From NCBI GenBank assembly GCA_010015675.1, contig ML976995.1:551792-615791 (forward strand): a stretch of DNA of 64,000 nt, in the 5' to 3' direction. This stretch comes from Byssothecium circinans. Taxonomy: Eukaryota; Ascomycota; Dothideomycetes; Pleosporales; Massarinaceae. This document shows, in pieces, positions 34,980 through 46,200 of this stretch. The first letter of the stretch is position 1. Each line of letters begins with the position of its first letter. Both the position numbers and the translations under genes were made by a program. A model generated the notes under the pieces. That model worked only from the letters and a program-made list of their open reading frames with translations, searched no databases and was not told where the DNA came from.

Positions 34980-36595
34980 ATGTCGGATACGAAGAGTCTC
35001 GATAAGAATGCTGCCATTGCCGATCGCGAAGTAGATTGTGCCCCTACCAAACTACCCTTGAGCAAGCGAATTCTGGCTGTCGTATGGGATTCATTGGACA
35101 AAACGCCTGAGGAGAGAGCCTTTATTGCGAAAATCGACTGTGAGTATATCGAGATTGCTAAAGGTCGCTATGCCTAAATTTTCATAGTTTGGATCTTGAC
35201 TTACGTCTGTATAGCCTATTTCGTCAAGTACTTGGACCAGACGAACGTATGTAAATGATAGCCACCAATTCAGAGCAGCCAACACTGACATTTTCTAGAT
35301 CAGTAATGCATACGTATCAAGAATGAAAGAGGATCTCGCCCTCACGGGTAATGATCTCAACTACCTCACCACGTACTGGAATATTGGCTACATCCTTGGG
35401 CAAATTCCTTCGCAGCTGGTCATGTTCAAAGTCCGCCCTTCAATATGGCTCCCCACGCTCGAATTGATCTGGGGCTTTCTGGTTATGGGAATGGCCGCAG
35501 CCAAAAACGTGAAGACGCTATTTGTGCTGAGATTCTTCGTCGGCCTACTTGAAGCATCTGCATACCCTGGCATAATGACGCTGTTGGGGAACTGGTACAC
35601 GCCTCGCGAATTGGGCAAAAGGGCATGCATCTTCCAGGCCTCTTCTGCTGCGGCGTAAATGTTTAGTGGGTATCTGCAAGCTGGGCTACTACAAATGGAT
35701 GGAAAGCATGGAGTCGCAGCCTGGCAATGGCTGTTCATCTTTGACGGTATATTTCTTCGATCGATTGTCTACTATTAGCAGAATTCTGACATTATTCGCA
35801 GGCATAATCGGCGTGCCCATCGCCATCTACGGCTACTTCGCCATCCCAGATCAGCCCACCAGCTCCAAAGTCCGCTGGCTCGCGCCTGCGCAAAAGCAAA
35901 TGGCAATAGACCGCATGGAAGCCTGCCATCGCCGTCCCGTCGAGCGCCTCACACGTCAGAAAGTCAAGGCAATTTTTACATCGTGGCCACTCTATCTGTT
36001 CTGCGCCATCTTCATAGCGCATGTGCTTGGAATCCGTATCTACAGCTACTTTAACGTTTGGTTAAAGTCCACCAAGAAATGGAGCACCGAGGAAGTTAAT
36101 ATCATCCCAACGGCAGGATACGGTGCGCAGATCTTCTTCACGCTGGGATATGCGTGGACGTCCGATGCTATCGGCAAGCGATGGCCCGTTATCATCGCAG
36201 CATGCATTCCCGCGCTTGTAGGATGCATCATTCTCTCCGTCTGGCCCGAACATAATATCCCTGCGATGATGTCCGGCTGGATCCTCACCTTTCTTGAGAC
36301 TGGTGCAGGAGCACTCATCATCACGTGGATCAACGAGATCTGTTCTGAAAGCGCAGAGCACAGGATTGTCATCATTGGGATCGTGGAGGCCATTGCATTC
36401 ACTTTTCAGGCTTGGGTCCCTTTGCTCGTATATGATACGGGGAAAGCGCCGAAGTTCCCGATCGGATATCAAATGGCGGCGATGTTCTTTGCGATTGAGA
36501 TTGTGCTTACGGTGGGTATTTGGGCGATCAATAAGAGGTGGCCTTTGAAGTTCGAGAAAGAAAATGAGGACACACAGGATCCGCAGCATTCGTAG
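34980..36595 (+). pseudogene. DAL5-type anion/dipeptide permease (MFS) with one in-frame stop
   Basis: Exons 34980-35139, 35188-35246, 35299-35746 and 35802-36595 join in frame (487 codons including the final stop), but a TAA at 35656-35658 interrupts codon 193. Around it, ACIFQASSAAA and MFSGYLQAG are contiguous family sequence, so the stop replaces a single residue. No plausible intron removes it. Family hallmarks are YFVKYLDQTN/ISNAYVSRMKEDL, GYILGQIPSQL, RFFVGLLEASAYPG, and WQWLFIFDG joined across the last intron to IIGVPIAIYGYFAIPD. Yeast Dal5 carries allantoate, ureidosuccinate and some dipeptides, and other members carry nicotinate or pantothenate. With an M19 peptidase downstream, dipeptide uptake is an attractive inference. 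As written, the protein would end after 192 residues. Confidence 0.85.
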
Positions 36596-37009
36596 GTAGA
36601 TGAGATGCTCAGCATTAGTTCTAAATCAAGGATATTGCATTGAGAGTCAAGCCACCAGCAATATTTATCAAAATTCGGCTTGGTGACTAGCCCTTTCTAA
36701 ATATACAGTAGTTGTTTGCTTCCCTAGGTTAGTGTTGCGCGCAGCTCCTGCGGACTTCTCCGATATACATACAGACCTTCCCCCCAAAGCAGAGGAGCAC
36801 AAAGCACGCAGTCGAAGACCCACCCACAACTCGGGCCGCTTCAAGCGACTCCACCCAAGCCCATTCCACATAAGGAAATAAAAGTCGGAGCCTCGCCGGG
36901 CCATCCATCGGAGATACTCCGAGATAGTCGCTTTACTCACGCTCTACAATCACTCTCCCGCCTCCAACCCAAGCACCTCAAGTCAGACTCCTCACCACAA
37001 TTCCCAACC
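36596..37009. other. Intergenic region between permease and dipeptidase
   Basis: About 410 bp. The first part is presumed 3' UTR and the second part promoter and leader of the dipeptidase gene (C/A-rich just before the ATG). No other element seen. Confidence 0.5.
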
Positions 37010-38070
37010 ATGGTCACCGAATCCGAAGCTCGTGCCCTCTACGCCACAACCCTCCATTTCGACGGCCTCAACATCTGCAATTTCTCGCGCACCATCTTCG
37101 CCGCCTGGCGCACGGGCGGCATCGACGGCGTAAGCTGTACGTGCGGGCTCTAGGAGGGCTTCCGCGGCTCCATCGCCAACGTCGTGCAATGGAAGAAATG
37201 GTTCGAAGAGCACGCAGACCTCATAACGCAAGCACACACCGTCTCCGACATCCGCAAAGCCCATCAGAATGGCAAAACCGCAGTGTTGCTTAGTTGGCAG
37301 AACACGGCGGGTATAGAAGATCAACTCGATTACCTCCGCGTATTCCGGGACCTAGGCGTGCGGAAAATGCAGTTGACGTATAATACGCAGAACTACTCGG
37401 GCGTGGGGTACACGGAGGCGAATGATAGTGGGTTGACGGGGTTTGGGAGGGAGGTGGTGAGGGAGATGGCGGGGTTGGGGATAGTGTGTGATTTGAGTCA
37501 TGTGGGACCGAAGACGTCGGGATGTTATTGAGTTTGCGCCAGAGGGGAGACCGCCTTGTTTTTCGCATGTTTTGCCGGCGGGTATGAAGGAGCATCCGAG
37601 GAATAAGTCGGATGAACTTATTACTTTGTTGGGCTCGAAGGGTGGGTTTGTGGGACTTAGTCAGTTTGGGCCGCATATGAGGAAGGGGAATGATAGTACG
37701 ATTGATGACTATGTAGAGGCTTTGGAGTATGTTATTGGGCTCATTGGTGAGGACTTGGTGGGTATTGGGAGCGATAGTAGTGAGGGCTATGGACGGCCGA
37801 GTGAGTTCATGGCTTGGTGTAATAGAGATAAGGGGTACGCTAGGCAGTTGACACCATGGGGCAGCCAGAAGGTTATCAAGCCGCTGGGGAAGTTGGAAGA
37901 TAGAGCGGAGCTAGCGGTCGCGATGGCGAGAAGAGGCTGGAGTGAGGAGAGGATGCAGAAAGTTCTAGGTATGTGAGAGCGTGATGTTGTGAAAGCGGTC
38001 TGCGACGCAAGCTAACTTTTCATTAGGTGAGAATTGGTTAAGATACCTTGAGAAGATATTTGGTGAATAG
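37010..38070 (+). pseudogene. M19 (renal/membrane dipeptidase-like) peptidase, disabled
   Basis: The reading starts at the ATG 37010 with YATTLHFDGLNICNFSRTIF. TAG at 37151-37153 (codon 48) lies in a conserved CTC-x-x-EGFR context where the family has Trp (TGG). The frame then continues to about 37519, where it shifts (+1 base relative to the second block) between VGPKTS and DVIEFAPEG. It runs on to 37968 and, after a GTATGT...TTAG intron, ends at 38027-38070 with GENWLRYLEKIFGE. Family motifs include LTYNTQNYSGVGYTEANDSG, DLSHVG, FSHVLPAGMKEHPRN and GGFVGLSQFGP. In this fungal subgroup the first metal ligands are atypical (FDGLN). Two independent lesions make it a pseudogene unless the assembly is wrong. 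Confidence 0.85.
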
Positions 38071-38326
38071 CGTAGTGGCATCGAAGAAGATGTGAGCGGA
38101 TGCGCTTAGAGCGTTGCGGACTAAGGTTCTCAGGAGAAAATATCAGGATAGAATATTTGTGGGATACATGTTGTGTTCATGCCCATTTCGCCCTACAAGT
38201 AGAGAATGTTGAAAGAAACGGTGATAATGAAAGCAAAGTCCAGCGATAATATCACTACCAACCATATTCGCGAGCGAGAAAAGAAAGCATCAAAACTGAG
38301 ACCTGGCCGTATCGCTGACAATGATG

Positions 38327-39804
38327 TCAGTAGGTGCATTTCCCGCAATACCCACAATCGTCGGCAGAACAGGCAGTAAAGTCCAGCTCATCATCAGAGT
38401 CGCTGAACCCCCCAGACCCAAATCCCGCATCTTCTTCCTCTCCCTGTCCCCAAGGATCATGCGGGTCCTCAAGAGCGTCGAAAGTATCCTCTGCCCTTTC
38501 CCATCTAGCCATCAAATCCGACGGCAAGGCATGGGAGCCCTCGCCATCCTGCTTCCGGATTTCAAGACGGTCGACCGATGGTGAATAGACGTCGAGAAGC
38601 TTTGTATCGCTCTGCTGCGCAATAGCAACGATCTTCTTTAAAAGGACAGCCAGGCGTTGTATGTCAGCTTTGTGCTTGTTCTCCCATTGTCGAACACCTT
38701 GCCTGACGTCGTTGACCTGAACGTCTTCGAATAGGCCTGCGCCGTCATGGTACGCGATGATGAAGTTGGGGATTTGCTTGAGCCAGAGGACAGGGTAGAT
38801 GTCTTCTAAGTCGAATCTTTTCCCATAACGGCCTGAGCGGGTCTTCAGATCGAAGATGGTGTCTTGAGAGGGTACACCGCCACCTGTGCGGATGGTGATG
38901 GACTCACTGGTGTTCGGAAGGGTCATTCCGACAGTAGCGTTTTCGAATGACTCGAGAATGTCATTGATTTTAGGCTTGGGCTCTAGTATTGGGCCGCTGT
39001 TGTCGTTGGAGGGGGATTTGGCCAGATTGCCGATGTATCCATCACATTCGAAGCGCACGACACAATTGAGGCCCCCGAACTCATACTGAACCAGGCGTTG
39101 ATGAGACTCTGAGCCCTTGACATCGCTCTCCCACGTTGTATATGCCTCCGGGAACGTGTGACCGAAACCTACAACGCCTTTGATTGTCTCTTTTGGATCA
39201 TTCTCTTTGCGGATGAAGAAGACGGTGTTACCAACGGCTTCGACGCTGAATCGAAACGGCTTGTTCATCGACCGGACAAAACGAAGCAGGTTCCCTATCG
39301 TGTTTCCACATCCGAAGATGTCAACCTCGCTTGTTGGGAAGTCTGGGTCCGTTTGGAAGAGGGCATGAACAGCGGGCTCTGTTGGATATCCGGGAAAACG
39401 AGCAGCATTTGGATCGCGGAAGTATTGGCCGCTATCTTCTTTCAAGGGTTTAGGTTCTTTGAGAGGTGTCCATCGGGGAGGTTTCCCTTGAAAGTCAGCA
39501 AGACGCATTGGGCTTCTGGTAGAAACACTTTACCAGGAACCATGATGGTTGGAGATTTGGTATCTATCCAATTGTAAGATCCAACATAGTTGCAGTTCTT
39601 TATCGCAACATTGTCGAGCAGGCCTGCTTTCGTCGGCTCCAGATCAGAATTGCTGAAGGTAGCCAAGAGATCCCCCAGGGGATGCTTGAGGAGATCAGGC
39701 TTGACCTCGCTGTGTTTGTTGAACATTGGAGCGGGCTTCCCACCCCGACCACGGCGTGGAGCATGTCCTCCCCGTCCACTGGTAGCGAACATCCCGAATG
39801 TCAT
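38327..39804 (-). CDS. Conserved fungal protein, often labelled geranylgeranyl pyrophosphate synthetase-like
   Basis: Exons 39534-39804 and 38327-39486 (47-nt intron) give 476 residues. The first ATG of the frame is at 39804. The N-terminus is Gly/Arg-rich (GRGGHAPRRGRGG). Conserved blocks are NYVGSYNWIDTKSPTIMVPG, then PPRWTPLK, FRDPNAARFPGYPTEPAV, FGCGNTIGNLLRF, GFGHTFPEAYTTWE and LVQYEFGGLNCVVRFECDGY. The C-terminus is acidic and ends with a cysteine cluster (CSADDCGYCGKCTY) that could bind zinc. I recall this family being labelled GGPP synthetase in fungal annotations, but no DDxxD prenyltransferase motif is visible, so I do not support that function. Divergent from the helicase/AAA+ gene across 477 bp. 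Confidence 0.7.
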
Positions 39805-40281
39805 GATTTCGGATTGACCCAAGATAGAAAGAGATGGAAAAGTAGCAGAAATCGAGAACGATGAGATGTGACTGAGTTGATCAAGATGGTCTACCGAGAG
39901 AGGTGGTTTATAGAAAGAGACAGCTCATCGCATGTCCAGAGTGATGCCTGAGCGAGCAAGGCTGAGCGGGGTGAACGACACAATTTGTCCATGTCTTGGT
40001 GGCACAAGCAAGGTGCATCAAATTCGATTCGTGGAGAGGTTCCAAAAGATGCAGGCAGCCAGCGCTTCTTGCTTTGCCGCGTATCAAACCACCCTTCTGT
40101 TCCAATCAGTGTGCACAGCCTGCGGCCTCTTGCAGAGGAGAATGCTGTGCTGCCTTGCTCCTGACCGCCTTCAAAAGGCTATGGGATCTCCTTGATTTTC
40201 TGAAGGCAACAATCATACCCGTACAATTTCTCTTCCAATCTGTTTACCGACCTGCATCTGTTGTTGAAGCCTTTACCAAAC
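39805..40281. promoter_or_regulatory. Divergent promoter region upstream of helicase/AAA+ gene
   Basis: 477 bp between two divergent start codons. No clear TATA box or repeat identified. Confidence 0.5.
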
Positions 40282-43200
40282 ATGGCTGACCAGGCGACTG
40301 CGGACAAGCGACTCGCCGGGTTGACGAAGCTGTTCAACGCCACCATCCACGGAAATCGTGAGCTCAAGCGCGCAGAAGACGGCAACCGATTCTTGGAAGC
40401 GTTGTGCGCCCAGCCTGATGCGTCGAAGTGTGTCGAAAACCTCATCGCGGCTCCCTCGGGGCTGGCGGCGGTTAGTAAGGCGTTTCGCTTCTCCGGGAAT
40501 AGCGCCTTCCTGAACGGGCCAGCTGCCTCGGTCCTTCGCTTCCTGTCCGTCCCATCTGTCAAGCAACTCTACGCGGGTCAATTCCTGCATCGCATCCTCG
40601 AGAGCATTGTCCAGCCTCCCACATTCTGGAACACCTTTGTGGAAGCACACCACTCTCACACTCTCACAGACAATGGAACCCTCGCCTTCGCATGGCTCCT
40701 GCTCGAACTCGTCTGCTCTCATTCCGAAGAGATTCCGGACGATGTGCGTGATGTGGCAGAAGGCATCACGAACGCCAAATCTTTCATTAATTCAGAGATA
40801 CGGGATGTGAGGAATCTGGGGCACAAGATCAAGCATGTTCTGGATAGCACATCTTCCGATGTGACTCAAGATGGACCCGGTAAGAAAGCCACTGCACGAA
40901 CTCTATCCGTGATATACAGTGCCAAGACAGGAGTGCTGCAACACTTCAGGCGTCCAAACTGTGGAAAGCGTTGCGAGACTTTTGACACAATTGTATACTG
41001 ACTTGGTACTGTAGGTGGACGCCACGACAACGACTTTGCCGACTATCGTAAGGTCAAAATCATGCCGACTACTGACGAGTTTGAGTCGACCGATACTCCA
41101 TTCTACAAACAAGCCAATGCTTTCGAATCCGAAGAACCGCTGCGTAGAGGGCATGTTCACTTGGACAATCAGTTCCGACTTCTGCGAGAGGACCTTCTAG
41201 GTGAACTACGCAGCGACTTTCAAATCGCCATTGGCGCGAAGAAAGGTCGACGTAAGACTGTGATTAAGAACTTGGAGTTCATCGGCATTGATTGTGGCTA
41301 TGCGAAGCGACGCAAGCACTGCTCCATCCAGCTCAGCTGCAACAGCGGTATTCCTCAACTAATGCATCTCAAAACCCCGGAACAGAGAAAGCGTCATATT
41401 ATTGACAGCAAGGGCTTGCTCAAGCATAACTCTCTCGGCTGTCTTATCAGTAATGGGCACATCTTGGCATTTGCGAGCGTGGAACGAGACGAGGACAAGT
41501 TGGCCGACCGGCCTCCCATCCTCGTCCTTCGTATCACGGATGAAACATCATTCAAGAAGGTTCTCGTGTCAAGCAAGTCCTCGTCAGATCTCTCCTTCGT
41601 GCAGGTTGATACTGCTGTTTTCGCATACGAGCCGATCCTCAAATGTCTTCAGGACATGACAGAAATGCCTCTGCAAGAGCAACTACTCAACAACGACTCA
41701 GGAGAAGCTCTTTCCGGTATTCAACCGTCGGACATTTTTGACACCATTCGCGAGAACCGTGAAGACGATCTGCAAGATATACTCGCTACACCCAGGAGCG
41801 TTCGACTAGATGACGCGCAGGCTGATTCCTTACTCACGGGGATTTCCAAGAGAGTGAGTCTCATTCAAGGACCACCCGGTAAGTCCAGTTCCAAACTCAA
41901 AAGCGCGATTTGTTGCAAGAGATCCGCAATCTTCGAAGCAAACTCTGCTCTAATATCGTGTGACTCCGCGGTGAAACCCCTGGTTCTTATGCCAAGTGCT
42001 GACAGCCCCAGGGACTGGAAAGTCATTCATCGGCGCTTTGATTGCGAAGATATTGCATGACCACACATCGGAAATAATTCTGGTACAGACCTTTACCAAC
42101 CACGCTCTCGATCAATTTCTCAAAGACCTACAAGATATTGGCATTCCATCCGAGTCAATAGTGCGTCTCGGTCACAAATCCAACGACAATACCAAGGCGT
42201 TGAGCATATTCGAACAGCCAAATACGTACAGGATGAGTGGGCCGACAATCAACATCTTACACGACCAGAGATCTCAAGCCGAAAGCTATTATGGCGCTTT
42301 GGATGAAAAGGTCATATCATTTGGACTGCTTGATATGAATGGTCGAGATCTTCTTGAATACCTGGAGTTCTCGGAAGATTCGGAATACTTTGATGCCTTT
42401 CAACTTCCGGACGATGACGACGGTATGGTTGTTGTAGGAAGAGGTGGAAAGAAGCTCAGCCACGACTATCTCCTAGATCGGTGGTTGAAAGGAGAGAATG
42501 CCGGCGTCTTTCAAAAGCTCGCCGAGAGGGAATTTCCAGGTGTCTGGGCCTTGGACAAGAATGCTCGCGAAGCGCTCAAAGGCCGGTGGGAAAAAGAAAT
42601 CGTTGAAGAGAAGGTAGCAGAGATCAGCAACCTTGTACAATTATATAATTGTACACAAGACAGAATCAATCAACTGAACCGCAAGAAATGGGCACATATC
42701 ATGGGTCAGAAACGGATCATTGGATGTACGACAACCGCTGCCGCGAAACACACGGAAGAGATCCAGAAAGCATCCCCGGGCATCGTCATAGTGGAAGAAG
42801 CCGGTGAAATCCTCGAAAGCCACGTCCTCACCGCCATGTCGCCGAAAACAAAACAGCTGGTATTGATTGGGGATCACAAGCAACTTCGACCAAAGGTCAA
42901 CAATTACGCGCTCACAATTGAGAAGGGCGATGGCTACAATCTCAACCAGTCTTTATTTGAAAGGTTGGTGTTAGCAGGCATGCCCCACATCACACTGAAC
43001 CTCCAACATCGAATGCGTCCGGAAATATCGAAGCTCGTCCGATATCTCACATATCCCGAACTCGAGGATGCTCCCAAAACCAAGGGACGGCCCTCACTTC
43101 GTGGCTTCCAAGACAATGTCATTTTCGTCTCGCATAACGAACACGAACTTCATGCAAACCAAATAGCCGACCGTCGCGACGAAGGGTCCAAATCGAGCAA

Positions 43201-46200
43201 AGAAAATGAGTATGAGGTGGACATGGTCCTGAAGTGTGTCCGCTACTTAGGCCAGCAAGGTTATGGAACCGATCAGATTGTCATACTCACGCCTTACCTC
43301 GGTCAGTTATATCGTTTGGTGAAGACCTTGTCGAGCGAGAACGATCCTATACTCAACGACCTTGACTCATTCGAACTGATCCGTGCCGGCTTGTTATCGC
43401 CCGCATGGGCTCATGTTTCCAAACGCAAGATCAAGATCTCTACTATCGGTAAGCGACTCCCGTTCAACACAGCACCAAAGTATTGGTTTCCTCTCGCGGT
43501 AGCAAAATCTCGGAAAAGAAGCCAACAACTATACTCTCCAAAACTCACCCAAGAGGGACACATCACTTTGGACTCTTTTATAACTTGGAGGTTCAACCGT
43601 AACGCGAAGTTTTCCAACTTGTTTCCTGAGATTTTGTTCCTGCGAGAAGGTTTCGTACAATCCCTATCTCAAGATATGGGGGAAGTGTATCTGAGCATTT
43701 CACATGACTGTAACCCTCAAGTAATAAGCTTCGAATCTAACATTTCACAGACAACTACCAGGGTGAAGAGAGCGATATCGTCATCGCATCCTTAACACGT
43801 AGTAATAATGTTGGCGACATAGGATTCATGTCAGCACCCCAGCGTGTGAATGTTCTATTGTCACGAGCACGCAATGCTCTGATCATGATTGGAAACGCCG
43901 ATACCTTCATGAACAGCCGCAAAGGAAAAGAGGTTTGGGTGCCCTTGATGGATCAGTTGAAACAAGCGGGTCACATCTATGATGGCTTTCCTGTACAATG
44001 TGAGCAACATCCGGACAGGAAGTTGTTGCTCACCACAAAGGAAGCGTTTGGAGAGATGTGCCCAGATGGCGGATGTTCTGAACCTTGGTAAGTCCGACAA
44101 GCACTTTGTATCAGTTAGTGAGGCTAATTTTTGAAGTGGCGTCCTCCTCAAGTGCGAACAGCACACGTGCCCTCGACGCTGTCATCAACTACGAGATCAC
44201 TCTAAGATGGGGTGCGAAGCGATCGTGAAGATAACTTGCCCGAAGAAACACAACAGCACGAGACACTGTCACGAGAAAATAAAGACCTGCCGGAAGTGTG
44301 AAGATGAGGCGAAAGCAGCCGAAAAGAGGCGCAAGCGTGATTGGGAACTGGATCAGGAGCGACAAGCCAAGCAGCGCGCTTACTCTGCACACCTTGCTGC
44401 ACTGGAAGATGAGATCGAACGCGAGAAGCGTGCTATGAAGGCCCAAGCTGAGGATAATGACCGCGACAATGCCTTGGCGCAGAAGAGGCTCGACCTCGCG
44501 AACCTGAAGAAAGCTAGAGCATCGGGCTTGATACTCTCGAACCGAACCTCTCCAGTGACAAATTCGCATGCATCAACTCCGGACGATAACACTTCACACT
44601 CCCCATCTCCTGCAGCATCCGGGTCACAATCGTCCAGTTCAAATGCAGCAGGTGGCGCTTCTTCCACGCCTCCTGTAACATCCACGAGCCCACCGGACTG
44701 GGATAAGAGCCAAGCAAAGGATGAATGGGAGTGGCAGAAGAAGTATGAACTTTCCGACAATGGGGCATTGGACTCATTGATGGATATGATAGGTACATGA
44801 ATTATGGCGCGTACCCGGAAAACATCTAACATCTCTTCAGGATTGGAATCGGTCAAAGAGAAATTTCTCGCAATCAAGACCAAGGTCGACACTATTGTCC
44901 GCCAGAATGTCTCGCTTACAGGAGAGCGGTTCGGCGCAGCTTTGTTAGGCAATCCAGGAACTGGTTTGTTTATTGTGGTCTCTTCAGCCTCCATAAAGCT
45001 AACATACAGTCTAGGTAAAACTACTGTAGCGCGACTGTATGCCAAGTTTCTTGTCAAAGTCGGTGCCCTTCCTGGTGACCACTTCATTGAGAGCTCTGGC
45101 GCTTCCCTCGCAAATGATGGTGTCTCTGCTTGTAAAAAGCATATTGAGAATATCCTTGATGCCGGCGGTGGTGTCTTCTTCATCGATGAAGCATACCAAC
45201 TCGTTTCGGGCAATTCCTCTGGCGGCAAAGCTGTTCTTGACTTCCTCCTCGCTGAAATCGAAAACCTGACGGGAAAAGTCGTTTTCGTTCTGGCTGGATA
45301 CCATAAGCAAATGGAAGCTTTCTTCGCCCACAACCCTGGCATTCCAAGTCGAATTCCCATTCAGCTTGAATTCCAAGACTACACAGACCAGGAACTTCAA
45401 CAAATCTTCATTCAGTATATCGAGAAGAAGTACAAGAATCTCATGAAGGTTGAGGACGGTATGCGAGGTTTATATGCCCGAATTGTGGCCCGTCGGATTG
45501 GTAGAGGTCGCGGCCGTGAAGGGTTCGGAAACGCTCGTGAGGTCCAGAACACAATCTCCCGTATCACCGAGCGACAAGCCAAACGACTTCGCAAGGAGCG
45601 GAAAGCCGGGAGGTTACCAGACGACTATCTGCTCACGAAAGAGGATCTCATCGGCCCCGAACCATCTTCTGTGTTGAAGAACAACGCGGCGTGGAACAAG
45701 CTACAGAAGATGATCGGTCTGACATCGGTCAAGGAGAGTCTCCAGATCCTGCTAGATGGGCTACAGTTCAACTACCAGCGCGAGCTTACCGAGAAGCCTT
45801 TGGTACAGTACTCTCTGAATAGGTGTTTTATTGGATCACCGGGAACGGGCAAGACGTCTGTCGCGAAGCTTTACGGACGTATCTTGGCTGATATCGGGCT
45901 GCTTTCCAATGGCGAGGGTAAGTAAAGCTTTGATGCTATCCAGGTGACGCTAACTCTTCTAGTCGTTGTCAAGAACCCGTCAGACTTTGTTGGAGACGTC
46001 ATCGGAGCTTCTGAGACTAAGACCAAAGCAATCCTAGCGTCGAGTCTGGGGAAAATTTTGGTCATCGACGAGGCTTACATGCTAGCTGGCGGCGGAAAAC
46101 CCGACGTCTTCAAAATCGCTGTGATTGATACTATTGTGGCAGAAGTCCAAAGCACGCCTGGAGAAGATCGATGCGTACTCCTGCTAGGCTACAAGGATCA

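Noticed and set aside
35655..35680. GTAAAT near the in-frame stop as a donor that would splice the stop out of the DAL5-like gene
   Set aside because: The nearest acceptors would give introns of 11 or 26 nt, too short to splice, and would delete conserved residues.
44380..45360. 326-codon minus-strand frame within the helicase/AAA+ gene
   Set aside because: Antisense to conserved AAA1 coding sequence; no recognisable protein family.
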